64,000 nucleotides of DNA from Venatoribacter pacificus (lineage in GTDB: Bacteria; Pseudomonadota; Gammaproteobacteria; Pseudomonadales; Oceanobacteraceae). The notes below the pieces were generated by a model. The model had not been told where the DNA came from, made no database searches, and saw only the letters and a list, made by a program, of their open reading frames with translations. Numbering within the stretch: the first letter of the stretch is position 1; each line of letters begins with the position of its first letter. The position numbers and the translations under genes are program-made. Where the stretch lies: assembly GCF_025318105.1 (NCBI RefSeq), contig NZ_JAOANI010000022.1, positions 124,001-188,000 of the forward strand, written 5' to 3'. Of the stretch, positions 18,801 to 27,719 are shown in pieces.

Positions 18801-20030
18801 ATGGCTCAAACCTCCCTCGATAAAAGCAAGATCAAATTTCTCTTGTTGGAAGGCGTGCACCAGTCAGCTCTCGAAACCCTGAATGCCGCTGGTTACACCA
18901 ACATCGAGTACCTGAAGACTTCGCTGCCGGATGACGAGCTGAAAGCCCGCATCAAAGACGCACACTTTGTCGGCATCCGTTCCCGTACTCAGTTGACCGA
19001 TGAAATCTTTGAAGCCGCTGAGAAACTGATCGCCGTTGGCTGCTTCTGCATTGGTACCAACCAGGTTGAGCTGAAAGCCGCCACCAAGCGTGGTGTTGCC
19101 GTGTTCAATGCGCCGTACTCCAACACCCGTTCCGTTGCTGAACTGTCACTGGCCGAAATCATCATGCTGATGCGTGGTATTCCGGAGCGTAACGCACAAT
19201 GTCATCGTGGTGGCTGGAACAAATCCGCCGATAACTCTTACGAAATCCGCGGTAAAAAACTGGGCATCATCGGTTACGGCTCCATCGGTACTCAGCTGTC
19301 TGTAATGGCTGAAAGCATGGGCATGGACGTGTACTTCTACGACGTCGTCACCAAGCTGCCACTGGGCAACGCCAAGCAGGTTGGCTCGCTGAACGAACTG
19401 CTGAACCTGGCCGACGTTGTTTCCCTGCACGTACCGGAAACCGCAGCCACCAAATGGATGATGGGCCCTGAGCAGTTCGCGCAGATGAAGCAAGGTTCTA
19501 TCCTGCTGAACGCTTCGCGCGGTACTGTGGTTGATATCGACGCTCTGGCCGAAGCCATCCGCAGCAAAAAACTGCTGGGCGCTGCGATTGACGTATTCCC
19601 GGTTGAGCCGCGCTCTAATGGTGAAGAATTCCTTTCTCCACTGCGTGAATTCGACAACGTGATTCTGACACCGCACGTGGGTGGTTCTACCCTCGAAGCA
19701 CAGGAAAACATCGGTAAAGAAGTGGGCGAGAAGCTGGCTCAGTACAGCGATAACGGCACCACCACCTCTTCTGTTAACTTCCCGGAAGTGGCTCTGCCGA
19801 GCAACAAAAACGTGCACCGTATTCTGCACATCCACCAGAACGTTCCTGGCGTTATGAATGCAATCAACAGCATTTTCGCCGAGAACGGTATCAACATCTC
19901 AGGTCAGTACCTGCAGACGGTTGAAGATGTGGGTTATGTGGTGATTGACGTTGCCGCTGCAGCCTCAGAACTGGCTCTGGAAAAGATCAAAGAAGTCGAA
20001 GGCACAATCCGCGCCCGCGTTCTGTACTGA
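18801..20030 (+). CDS. serA: D-3-phosphoglycerate dehydrogenase
   Basis: 409 residues from MAQTSLDKSKIKFLLLEG, matching the E. coli SerA length; the open frame upstream is not preferred. It oxidises 3-phosphoglycerate as the first step of serine synthesis and can reduce 2-oxoglutarate to D-2-hydroxyglutarate. The substrate domain has RSRTQLT, the NAD fold GIIGYGSIGTQ and the catalytic histidine region LTPHVGGSTLEAQ. The C-terminal ACT domain (VPGVMNAINSIFAENGINI) gives serine feedback inhibition. The partner D2HGDH is divergent, so the two may share control. Confidence 0.97.
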   Translation: MAQTSLDKSKIKFLLLEGVHQSALETLNAAGYTNIEYLKTSLPDDELKARIKDAHFVGIRSRTQLTDEIFEAAEKLIAVGCFCIGTNQVELKAATKRGVAVFNAPYSNTRSVAELSLAEIIMLMRGIPERNAQCHRGGWNKSADNSYEIRGKKLGIIGYGSIGTQLSVMAESMGMDVYFYDVVTKLPLGNAKQVGSLNELLNLADVVSLHVPETAATKWMMGPEQFAQMKQGSILLNASRGTVVDIDALAEAIRSKKLLGAAIDVFPVEPRSNGEEFLSPLREFDNVILTPHVGGSTLEAQENIGKEVGEKLAQYSDNGTTTSSVNFPEVALPSNKNVHRILHIHQNVPGVMNAINSIFAENGINISGQYLQTVEDVGYVVIDVAAAASELALEKIKEVEGTIRARVLY

Positions 20031-20064
20031 TCGGCCCTGCCTGATCCTCCCGGATTCAGGCAAT

Positions 20065-20095
20065 AAAAAACGGCAGCCCAGGCTGCCGTTTTTTT
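20065..20095. terminator. Bidirectional terminator, serA and TonB-dependent receptor gene
   Basis: Perfect CGGCAGCC/GGCTGCCG stem with a 2-base loop, six A before and seven T after, between convergent genes. Confidence 0.88.
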
Positions 20096-20131
20096 ATGCG
20101 TGTCATTACGTACCCTAAGCCGGAAATACAA

Positions 20132-22381
20132 TTACCAGCTTGCCTGCCAGCCTAAGCGATTCAGCCAGCGCGGTGTTATTTCATACAACACCTGTTGCGG
20201 CAGGGCATCGTATTGGCTGCTGACAAACCAGTTCCCGAGTTTTGTTTTCCAGCCCCAGCGGGCCAGCAGGCGCTGCTGCTGATAACGTCCCTGCGCCGCA
20301 TAGCCCGGATTTTTGTCCTGACTACTGTCATCCCAGAAGGCACCCAGCATTTGTTCCTGCCGCTCTCCGCTACGGGTCCAGACCAGGCGCACGCTACTTT
20401 CGGCCCCTAATACCAATTCGCCATCCCGATTGCTGTCACGTTGCTGACGCAACAAAGTCAGCCAGATGCGCTGGTTATTCAGCGGCTGCCACTGCAGTTG
20501 TGATTCGATGCCTTTCAGCGTCATCTGACCTTCATTCATCAATGACTGGCTGCGCAGTGTCACGGTACTGCCGATCAGATCATCCAGCTGCTCGCGGAAC
20601 GCTTTGATATCTAACTGCACCGCGGCTTGTGGCAGATGTAAAAAGTACCCTAATTCCCATGCCTGAATGCGCTCGTCACGCAGACCATCGCGCCAGCCGT
20701 CGGCATTGGCGTTAATAAACAACCCGGCCTGATCGAGGCCAAGATAATTATCGTTAATATCACGCAACACTGCGCGCCCATCAAGGTCACGCTCTGCAAT
20801 ATCCGGCGTGCGGCGGCTGCGTGAATACTGCACACGGATACTCTGATCCGGGCCAGGCAGATAATTCAGTGCGGCGCGCGGCGAATAGTTTGCGTCCAAC
20901 CCACTTTGGTATTGCGCCATCATCCCGGCCGACAACAGCCAGCGCGACGCCGGGCGATATTCGCCACTGACAAAAGCCAGCCACTGATCACTGCGCACAT
21001 CGCCGCGCAGATAAGTTGCCGAATTCGCCTGATCACGACGCAGGCCGATCCCCTGCACCGAACGCAATTGATCACTCCAGCGGCGGGTATCCTGCAGCTC
21101 GATATCAAAGCGTTGCTCATAGACATCCAGATCACCGCGCCCGCACAGCGTCTGCTCCAGAGCATTGGCGATTACGGCGCGCTGCACAATCTGCTGTGCA
21201 GCACTGTATTGCGCAGCGCTGATGGAATTTACCAGCCCCAGCCCCTGCTGTAATTGAACTGCACTGAAAGCCCCGACAGCCAACCCCTGATACAGCTGAG
21301 TAATTGCACTGCGTTCGCTGCCGCTCAGAGCGGGGTTTTGCAGTGGCAGCAAGCCATAACCGAGTTTTTCTGCTAACTGCGGATGCTGCTGATACAAATC
21401 ACTCAACTGTGCATCAAAGGCCATCGCCGGCGCACAAGCATGATAATCCACCTCACTGTTATCAGCCTGCCAATAGGCCTGCAGCTGAACTTCATGATCC
21501 GCCGAACGCTGACTGCGCCAGCGCAACCAGGCCAGATCAGATATTGCTGTTTGCTGTGGGGAGTCGGTTTGAAAATTACTGTCGGCCAGATAATCGCGCT
21601 CCGATTGCTGGCGTCCCAACTGCCAGCGCAGTTCGTTATCGACATCCGCCTGCCAGGCTCCGGACCAGTTCAGACCGCGCACCTGATTCTGATCTGGAAA
21701 ACCACCCTGATCACCACCATCGGCGTGATATTCACCACTCTCACCTTCCCGCCAACCAAACAAACTGAGACGATTCTGCTGCTGCACGCCCTGCTGACTG
21801 ATGCTGGCGTAAAACTGCGGTCGCTGTTTCGACCCCAGACTGCCACTAAGGCGCAGCCGCGCGCTGTCAGCCGGATGACGGGTAATAATATGAATCACGC
21901 CCTGCAGTGCGTTCATGCCGTAACTGGCAGCACTCGGACCACGGGTGATTTCAATGCGCTCGATATCCTGTAAAGCAATGCCGAGCTGATCCCAATCGAC
22001 ATTAGCAAATGAGGCTTTATAAACCGAGCGACCATCCACCAGCACTTCCAGTCGCCGCGCCAGCGATACCTCACCCGAGTGATAAACCACACTGGCGCGA
22101 TTGGAATCCAGTTCGCGGGCGACAAACAGTCCGGGGACAAAACGAAATAAAGAGGGGATATCGGCCGTGCCCCAGAGACGGATCTGTTCGGCGGTAATAA
22201 CGGTAACAGCCGCAGGCACTTCAGCCAGCGGCTGTTGCAAACGAACCGGAGTTAAGACCTGCGGAATATCGGGTTCGAACTCAAAAGCGTCAAACTCGGC
22301 CGCCATGGATGTGACCGATATCCCCATGCATGAGCAGAGTAATATCCGGCCCGCACGCCTGCGCCTGTTCCCCGATTTCAT
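20132..22381 (-). CDS. TonB-dependent outer-membrane receptor
   Basis: 749 residues from the ATG at 22381 (MKSGNRRRRAGRILL), which has AGGGA just upstream. A signal peptide ending near SMAA is followed by a plug domain (about 45-165) with VTVITAEQIRLWGTADIPSLFRFVPGL, VLVDGRSVYK and IERIEITRGPSAASYGMNALQGVIHIIT. The rest is a beta-barrel and the protein ends in Trp. The ligand cannot be read from sequence. A long insert around 290-400 (DYHACAPAMAFDAQ) is unlike small siderophore receptors. No uptake genes are adjacent. Confidence 0.82.
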   Translation of the reverse strand: MKSGNRRRRAGRILLCSCMGISVTSMAAEFDAFEFEPDIPQVLTPVRLQQPLAEVPAAVTVITAEQIRLWGTADIPSLFRFVPGLFVARELDSNRASVVYHSGEVSLARRLEVLVDGRSVYKASFANVDWDQLGIALQDIERIEITRGPSAASYGMNALQGVIHIITRHPADSARLRLSGSLGSKQRPQFYASISQQGVQQQNRLSLFGWREGESGEYHADGGDQGGFPDQNQVRGLNWSGAWQADVDNELRWQLGRQQSERDYLADSNFQTDSPQQTAISDLAWLRWRSQRSADHEVQLQAYWQADNSEVDYHACAPAMAFDAQLSDLYQQHPQLAEKLGYGLLPLQNPALSGSERSAITQLYQGLAVGAFSAVQLQQGLGLVNSISAAQYSAAQQIVQRAVIANALEQTLCGRGDLDVYEQRFDIELQDTRRWSDQLRSVQGIGLRRDQANSATYLRGDVRSDQWLAFVSGEYRPASRWLLSAGMMAQYQSGLDANYSPRAALNYLPGPDQSIRVQYSRSRRTPDIAERDLDGRAVLRDINDNYLGLDQAGLFINANADGWRDGLRDERIQAWELGYFLHLPQAAVQLDIKAFREQLDDLIGSTVTLRSQSLMNEGQMTLKGIESQLQWQPLNNQRIWLTLLRQQRDSNRDGELVLGAESSVRLVWTRSGERQEQMLGAFWDDSSQDKNPGYAAQGRYQQQRLLARWGWKTKLGNWFVSSQYDALPQQVLYEITPRWLNRLGWQASW

Positions 22382-22603
22382 TCTGCATCCCTGCCCCACA
22401 ATAATGGTCAGATAGTACACAAATACAGCGTGCCTGTTAATACTGCCTAAGCCATGGACTGAGCTGTTCGTCACCGGAAAAAGTACGCATGAACAGTGTT
22501 AAGAGGGGTGCTGGCAGAATGTTCTGGCGGAGTATTCTGAGTGGAAGGCTAATTATTACGCCTGCAGAGGCTGACGTTATCAAGGTATTTTCAGGTAGAG
22601 GAT

Positions 22604-22637
22604 AAAAAAATAGACCGCATCAGATACGATCTATTTT
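22604..22637 (-). terminator. Possible terminator of the 137-residue gene
   Basis: AAAAATAGA and TCTATTTTT arms, 24 bases past the stop on the minus strand. The stem is A/T-rich and weak. Confidence 0.45.
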
Positions 22638-22660
22638 TATGATAAGAAGAGAGCGGCTAC

Positions 22661-23074
22661 TTATAGTGCGTTTTCGATAACTTCTTTAATCGTTTTCGCA
22701 CGATCCTGAACCTGATTCTCTGCATTGATAATAGGCGAGTGGTTAATGGTTAATACACCATCGCTGTACGATGCACACTTCTCGGAGTTGTGAATATCGC
22801 CATCGTTTTCAATGACCAATTTTTTCAGATCGGCCTGGACGGCTTCCTGGCAAAAATCATCAGAGCATAATTCTTTAAGTGCAATAATCACTGGCTCAAA
22901 ATAAATCAGGGGCCAGGTTTGCTCATACAGGTGTGAATAGCCATCGATGGTAATGGTATCCCACTTGATTTCAATTTCGAACTCGAACTTGGCGGCCTCG
23001 AAAATCTGAGCTTTCAATGAGTCCAGACGATCCTGTTCAAAGTCACGCGCCGCTTTTTTTTCCTTAAGTCCCAT
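22661..23074 (-). CDS. Hypothetical acidic protein
   Basis: 137 residues from the ATG at 23074, chosen because AAGGA lies 5 bases before it; an ATG two codons upstream sits directly on that AAGGA. I do not recognise the family. The N-terminus is a charged helix (LKEKKAARDFEQDRLDSLKAQIFEAAKFEFE). The middle is rich in aromatic and acidic residues, and three cysteines fall in the second half. There is no signal peptide or membrane segment. It stands alone downstream of the hisF terminator, so it needs its own promoter. Confidence 0.65.
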   Translation of the reverse strand: MGLKEKKAARDFEQDRLDSLKAQIFEAAKFEFEIEIKWDTITIDGYSHLYEQTWPLIYFEPVIIALKELCSDDFCQEAVQADLKKLVIENDGDIHNSEKCASYSDGVLTINHSPIINAENQVQDRAKTIKEVIENAL

Positions 23075-23109
23075 TGTCATTCCTTATATCTGACAGATTA
23101 ACTGAAATA

Positions 23110-23137
23110 AAAAGATCCGGCCTTTTCCGGATCTTTT
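23110..23137 (-). terminator. Terminator of the his operon
   Basis: AAAAGATCCGG and CCGGATCTTTT arms pair perfectly around a 6-base loop, 50 bases past hisF. Confidence 0.8.
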
Positions 23138-23187
23138 CCACTTCTCAGCAAAGCCAGCATTATCAGCCTGTTTTTGCAGAAAGTATG

Positions 23188-23952
23188 TTAATCAAGCCGC
23201 ATTTCGATGCCTGCAGCAGCCATGTGCTGTTTGGCCTGCTGCACCGTGTATTCACCAAAGTGGAAAATACTGGCAGCCAGCACCGCATCGGCATGACCGA
23301 TTTTTACACCGTCTACCAGGTGGTCGAGGTTTCCCACACCACCGGAAGCGATTACCGGTATATTAACAGAATCAACAATAGCACGGGTTACACCGAGATC
23401 GAAACCCGATTTCACACCATCACGATCCATAGACGTCAGCAGAATTTCACCAGCACCGAATTCCGCCATTTTTACGGCCCATTCAACCGCGTTAATACCG
23501 GTCGGCTTACGGCCGCCATGGGTGAAGATTTCCCAGTGATTATCACCGACCTGCTTGGCGTCGATAGCAACGACAATACACTGCGCACCGAATTTATCCG
23601 ATGCTGCTTTAACAAACTCAGGGTTGTATACCGCCGCCGAATTAATCGACACCTTGTCGGCGCCAGCGTTCAGCATGCGGCGAATATCGTCCAGCTCACG
23701 AATGCCACCACCCACCGTCAGCGGTATAAATACCTGCTCGGCAATGGCTTCCACCATATGCACCGTGGTATCACGACCTTCATGGCTGGCGGTAATATCG
23801 AGGAAGGTAATTTCGTCGGCGCCCTGGTCGTTATAACGCTTGGCGATTTCCACCGGATCACCGGCATCGCGGATACCAACAAAGTTCACGCCTTTAACCA
23901 CGCGGCCTTTATCGACATCCAGACAAGGAATAATACGTTTGGCGAGCGCCAT
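23188..23952 (-). CDS. hisF: Imidazole glycerol phosphate synthase, cyclase subunit
   Basis: 254 residues. This TIM-barrel half of IGP synthase uses ammonia from HisH to turn PRFAR into imidazole glycerol phosphate and AICAR. Start MALAKRIIPCLDVDKGRVVKG and the phosphate-binding GGIRELDD and ASGGVGN loops are standard, with catalytic aspartates in CLDVD and TSMDRDG. It is the last gene of hisBHAF and starts 1 base past hisA. Confidence 0.97.
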   Translation of the reverse strand: MALAKRIIPCLDVDKGRVVKGVNFVGIRDAGDPVEIAKRYNDQGADEITFLDITASHEGRDTTVHMVEAIAEQVFIPLTVGGGIRELDDIRRMLNAGADKVSINSAAVYNPEFVKAASDKFGAQCIVVAIDAKQVGDNHWEIFTHGGRKPTGINAVEWAVKMAEFGAGEILLTSMDRDGVKSGFDLGVTRAIVDSVNIPVIASGGVGNLDHLVDGVKIGHADAVLAASIFHFGEYTVQQAKQHMAAAGIEMRLD

Positions 23953-23953
23953 A

Positions 23954-24694
23954 TCAGGCTCCTGTTAACTCGTCAGCAAGCTGCTGGGCTTCAGCTACGT
24001 TCAGCGTACCTTCGTAAATCGCACGGCCGGTAATAGCACCGAGAATGCCCTGACCTGCCACTTTTGACAGCGCACGGATATCTTCGATATTAGTCACGCC
24101 ACCGGACGCAATCACCGGAATGCCGCCTTCAACCGCCAGCTGCAGCGTGGCTTCCACGTTCACGCCCTGCATCATGCCGTCACGGGCAATATCGGTATAA
24201 ACGATGGAGGTTACACCGTCGTTTTTGAACTGCTTGGCCAGATCGACCGCTTTGACGTCTGAGACTTCAGCCCAGCCATCGGTCGCCACAAAACCATCCT
24301 GCGCATCCAGACCAACAATCACCGTGCCGGGGAATGCCTTACAGGCTTCTTTAACAAATTCTGGTTCTTTAACCGCCTTGGTGCCGATAATCACATAGCT
24401 GACGCCGGCTTTGATGTAATGCTCGATGGTTTCCAGCGTGCGGATACCGCCACCGATCTGAATCGGCAGGCCCGGAAAGGCTTTGGCAATGGCGGTTACG
24501 GCTTCACCGTTGACCGGCGTACCGGCAAACGCACCGTTCAGATCCACCAGGTGCAGACGGCGACAACCGGCATCGACCCAGCGTTTGGCCATTGAAACCG
24601 GATCATCACCAAAGACGGTGGAATCTTCCATACGGCCCTGACGCAAACGCACACACTGACCATCTTTTAAATCAATCGCAGGAATTACCAGCAT
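23954..24694 (-). CDS. hisA: ProFAR isomerase
   Basis: 246 residues. It performs the Amadori isomerisation of ProFAR to PRFAR in histidine synthesis. MLVIPAIDLKDGQCVRLRQG and VYTDIARDGMMQG carry the two catalytic aspartates, and GGIRT and ASGGV bind phosphate. Tandem with hisF, with a 1-base gap. Confidence 0.97.
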   Translation of the reverse strand: MLVIPAIDLKDGQCVRLRQGRMEDSTVFGDDPVSMAKRWVDAGCRRLHLVDLNGAFAGTPVNGEAVTAIAKAFPGLPIQIGGGIRTLETIEHYIKAGVSYVIIGTKAVKEPEFVKEACKAFPGTVIVGLDAQDGFVATDGWAEVSDVKAVDLAKQFKNDGVTSIVYTDIARDGMMQGVNVEATLQLAVEGGIPVIASGGVTNIEDIRALSKVAGQGILGAITGRAIYEGTLNVAEAQQLADELTGA

Positions 24695-24722
24695 TGTTTT
24701 ACCTTACATTCTGAATTTGGAA

Positions 24723-25367
24723 TCAGGCCTGACCATCCCAGGCGAGGAAGTTTTTCAGCAACGCCAGACCAGCGTTGTGGCTTTTTTCTGGGTGAAACTG
24801 CACCGCAAAGACATTGTCTTCGCCCATCGCAGCAGCAAAGTCGACGCCGTAATGGCCACGGCCTTTCACCTGCGCGACATTAGCCGCCTGCACGTAGTAG
24901 GAATGCACAAAGTAGAAGCGGCTGTTATCGGCGATACCGGCCCACAGCGGGTGCGCAACCTGCTCAACACGGTTCCAGCCCATATGCGGGACTTTCAGCT
25001 TTTCGCCGTTCTCCACCAGATCATTGCCGAAGAATTTCACTTCGCCGGGAAACAACCCCATGCATTCGACGCCGCCGTTTTCTTCGCTGCGCTCCATCAT
25101 GGCCTGCAGGCCTACACAGATGCCCAGCAGCGGTTTGGTTTTGCGGACCTCCGCCACCACCTGATCAATTTCCTGACGGCGGATTTCCGCCATACAGTCA
25201 CGAATCGCACCAACACCCGGCAATACCACGTGGTCAGCCTTGCGGATAACTTCCGCATCGCTGGTAACCACCACCTTCGTATCCGGCGCCACCGTTTGCA
25301 GTGCGCCGTGGGCGGAGTGCAGGTTGCCCATGCCGTAATCGATCACTGCACAGAGTTTACTGCTCAT
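24723..25367 (-). CDS. hisH: Imidazole glycerol phosphate synthase, glutaminase subunit
   Basis: 214 residues. This class I glutamine amidotransferase feeds ammonia to HisF. The nucleophile cysteine is in LLGICVGLQ, and the His/Glu pair in VQFHPEKS completes the triad. It lies between hisB and hisA, all on the minus strand with short gaps. Confidence 0.97.
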   Translation of the reverse strand: MSSKLCAVIDYGMGNLHSAHGALQTVAPDTKVVVTSDAEVIRKADHVVLPGVGAIRDCMAEIRRQEIDQVVAEVRKTKPLLGICVGLQAMMERSEENGGVECMGLFPGEVKFFGNDLVENGEKLKVPHMGWNRVEQVAHPLWAGIADNSRFYFVHSYYVQAANVAQVKGRGHYGVDFAAAMGEDNVFAVQFHPEKSHNAGLALLKNFLAWDGQA

Positions 25368-25384
25368 TCATTTATCCTTTGTGC

Positions 25385-25975
25385 TTAAAGGCAACCTTTG
25401 GTGGAGGGCATCACGCCTTCCATGCGGGGATCCAGCTCCAGCGCCATGCGCAGAGCGCGGCCAAACGCTTTGAAAATGGTTTCAGCCTGGTGATGGGCAT
25501 TAAAACCCTTCAGATTGTCGATATGCAGCGTCACGCCGGCATGATTCACAAAGCCCTGAAAGAACTCCCAGAACAGCTGCGTATCAAGTTTACCGATACT
25601 GGCGCGAGTGAACTCAACCTTCATATCCAGACCCGGGCGACCGGAGAAGTCGATAACCACCCGTGACAAAGCTTCATCCAGCGGCACGTAAGAGTGGCCG
25701 TAACGGACGATGCCTTTTTTATCACCCACGGCTTTGGCAAATGCCTGACCGAGGGTGATGCCAATATCTTCCACGCTGTGGTGATCGTCGATGTGATTAT
25801 CACCTTTGCAGGTGATATCGAGGTCGATCAGACCATGGCGGGCAATCTGATCCATCATATGTTCCAGAAAAGGTACGCCGGTATCAAAGCGTGACTTACC
25901 GGTGCCGTCCAGGTTGATGGTGACGCTTATCTGGGTCTCCAGCGTATTACGCTCGACCGTTGCGCTGCGGGCCAT
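25385..25975 (-). CDS. hisB: Imidazoleglycerol-phosphate dehydratase
   Basis: 196 residues from MARSATVERNTLETQ; GGAG lies about 9 bases upstream and 13 codons of open frame before it are discarded. This is the monofunctional dehydratase without the phosphatase domain fused in E. coli. Two HHxxE-type metal sites are visible (DDHHSVEDIG and AHHQAETIFKAFG). It heads hisBHAF. A 150-base gap separates it from the divergent PanZ-like gene and should hold both promoters. Confidence 0.96.
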   Translation of the reverse strand: MARSATVERNTLETQISVTINLDGTGKSRFDTGVPFLEHMMDQIARHGLIDLDITCKGDNHIDDHHSVEDIGITLGQAFAKAVGDKKGIVRYGHSYVPLDEALSRVVIDFSGRPGLDMKVEFTRASIGKLDTQLFWEFFQGFVNHAGVTLHIDNLKGFNAHHQAETIFKAFGRALRMALELDPRMEGVMPSTKGCL

Positions 25976-26125
25976 GGGCTTGCTCCAACTCTCGCAAAAA
26001 GGAAAAGAAAGCATTATAAAGCAAAGCGCTTAAGAAAATAGGCCGGGCTTTGAGCTACAGGTAAATTCCCGCCGATTTCAATCCCATCACGGCCACTTCC
26101 CCGCCATTGCCATGGAGCCAACGCT

Positions 26126-26536
26126 GTGCCAGTTAAATTGGAACATATCCAGTCACCAACAGACGCCGACTGGAACGATCTCGAAAAAATTCATCAGGAA
26201 ACCGCAACAGACGGCCTGACCTTTGGCCGTGCGGCACTGGAACAGCACCTGCAAAACGGTGGCTGGATTATGGCCGGACGTTTTAACGACCGTATCATCG
26301 GTGTGATTCTGGCAAGCGAAAGCCGCGAGGGAGTGCTACTGCAGCAGGCTGCTGTACGCACCATTACCCAGCGCCGTGGCGTTATGCACCAATTACTGCA
26401 TTTTATTCAGAGCTGGGCGGCCACTGAGGGTAAAAGACTGTGTGCAGGAGCCTGTCCCGACGCCCTGATACCGGCTCTGCAACACCGCGGCTTTAGCGCC
26501 AAAGGCACCTTTTGGATGTACAATCCAGAGAAATAA
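26126..26536 (+). CDS. PanZ/PanM-like GNAT family protein
   Basis: 136 residues from a GTG with GGAG about 10 bases upstream. The GNAT fold shows in GRFNDRIIGVILASE and the acetyl-CoA loop VRTITQRRGVMHQLL. Both stretches resemble E. coli PanZ (ARFNERLLA and VREVTRRRGV, from memory). PanZ is the acetyl-CoA sensor that triggers PanD maturation and controls pantothenate synthesis. The GNAT call is firm and the PanZ role is inference. No panD is in the window. The next gene is 109 bases on. Confidence 0.7.
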   Translation: MPVKLEHIQSPTDADWNDLEKIHQETATDGLTFGRAALEQHLQNGGWIMAGRFNDRIIGVILASESREGVLLQQAAVRTITQRRGVMHQLLHFIQSWAATEGKRLCAGACPDALIPALQHRGFSAKGTFWMYNPEK

Positions 26537-26645
26537 CCTCTCGTTGTTGCATGGATGCAACAAAAAATTCACAGAACGCCACCTTTTCATATCCGTCGCT
26601 GATAGCCATACTGGTCAAACTGTTCGACTCCCGGCGGAGAACGTT

Positions 26646-27287
26646 ATGCGAATTGCCCTTCAGACATTATCAACCTTTGCGATCTTTCTGGCCGCATTGC
26701 TGGCTTGTGCCAGCGCCAGTGCCAATGAGGCTGATGCCACACCAGTAAGTGCATCAGCTCCGCGTGATGTGGTTGCCTCGGCAACACTTGGTATTATTAA
26801 CGAGCTGAACAAACTGCAACCGGAACAACGCAGCGAAGATGAAGTTCGCCGCCTGGTGCAAACTTACATCGTGCCAGCCATCGATCAGGAAAAAATTGCC
26901 ATGGGCGCGCTGGGGAAATACTGGCGTCGTGCCAACCCTGAGCAACGTCAGGCTTTTATTGATCGCTTCCGTGAACTGCAGATCCGAACCTACAGCGGTG
27001 CTTTCAAAGCCTTTAATGGTGAGCAGTTCGTCTTTGAAGAAGCGCGCTTTAACAACAGTGGCGACAAAGCACTGGTTAAAGGCACGCTGAAGCAAAACAA
27101 CGGCAATACGATTCCTGTTGATTTCCGCCTGTTCCGCGATGATGAAACCCAGCAATGGCGCATCTATGATGCGGTCATTGCCGGTCTGGGTATGGTGAAA
27201 ACCTACCGCGAACAACTGAGCGAGCGTTTACAAAATATCAGCATGAATGAACTGCTGGCGGAACTTTCCGCTGAGGATGCCAACTAA
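26646..27287 (+). CDS. MlaC-family phospholipid-binding periplasmic protein
   Basis: 213 residues from MRIALQTLSTFAIF, with GGAG 8 bases upstream. A signal peptide (FLAALLACASASA) is followed by the MlaC/Ttg2D fold: VRRLVQTYIVPAIDQEKIAMGALGKYWRRANPEQRQAFIDRF, then a beta-rich part and WRIYDAVIAGLGMVKTYREQL. MlaC ferries phospholipids between the outer membrane and the MlaFEDB transporter. No mlaFEDB genes are nearby, so this is a stand-alone copy. A terminator follows. Confidence 0.88.
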   Translation: MRIALQTLSTFAIFLAALLACASASANEADATPVSASAPRDVVASATLGIINELNKLQPEQRSEDEVRRLVQTYIVPAIDQEKIAMGALGKYWRRANPEQRQAFIDRFRELQIRTYSGAFKAFNGEQFVFEEARFNNSGDKALVKGTLKQNNGNTIPVDFRLFRDDETQQWRIYDAVIAGLGMVKTYREQLSERLQNISMNELLAELSAEDAN

Positions 27288-27330
27288 ACGTACAGCAAGT
27301 CTCTCTTTCTTGTTTTTTTCCTCCCCTATT

Positions 27331-27355
27331 ACTGGCCCTTGTGGCCAGTTTTTTT
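27331..27355 (+). terminator. Terminator after the MlaC-like gene
   Basis: ACTGGCC and GGCCAGT arms with a 5-base loop and seven T, 43 bases past the stop. Confidence 0.85.
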
Positions 27356-27455
27356 ATGCCGCCGGTTCAGCCTGCGATGGTAATCCCCGCTCTCCTTACC
27401 TAAGCTGGACTATGTGCCAGAACATAAACGGACAGACAAAGCAGAGTCCGCATCC

Positions 27456-27719
27456 ATGGCAAAGGAATCTCTTCCGCAATCCGGCGCGGCGGTTTATTGT
27501 CTGCCTCCGGCTTTACAAAATGAGATCGCCTGTTCAGCCGGCCCCCAAACACAATGTTGGCAGGTGTTAATAACGGACGGGCGCATTGCCAGTAGCAGGG
27601 AATCGGAGAATTTTGTGCAGCAGGGTCGCATGAGCAGTTTTACGCAACAGGAGAATCGCAGCCAGCCGTTGACTGGCGCGCACGACCGCCACAACCGGCG
27701 TCAGGAGGGCATGCTTTGA
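27456..27719 (+). CDS. Possible small protein overlapping the GGDEF-EAL gene
   Basis: 87 residues (MAKESLPQSGAAVYCLPPAL). Its TGA overlaps the TTG start of the next gene, the geometry of translational coupling. No signal peptide, membrane segment or known motif is visible; the C-terminus is polar and Gln/Arg-rich. No convincing ribosome-binding site precedes the ATG, and a GTG at 27414 is an alternative start. It may be only leader sequence. Confidence 0.35.
   Translation: MAKESLPQSGAAVYCLPPALQNEIACSAGPQTQCWQVLITDGRIASSRESENFVQQGRMSSFTQQENRSQPLTGAHDRHNRRQEGML

Noticed and set aside
21304..21973. Plus-strand frames of 154 and 196 codons
   Set aside because: Antisense to the TonB-dependent receptor; no coding features.
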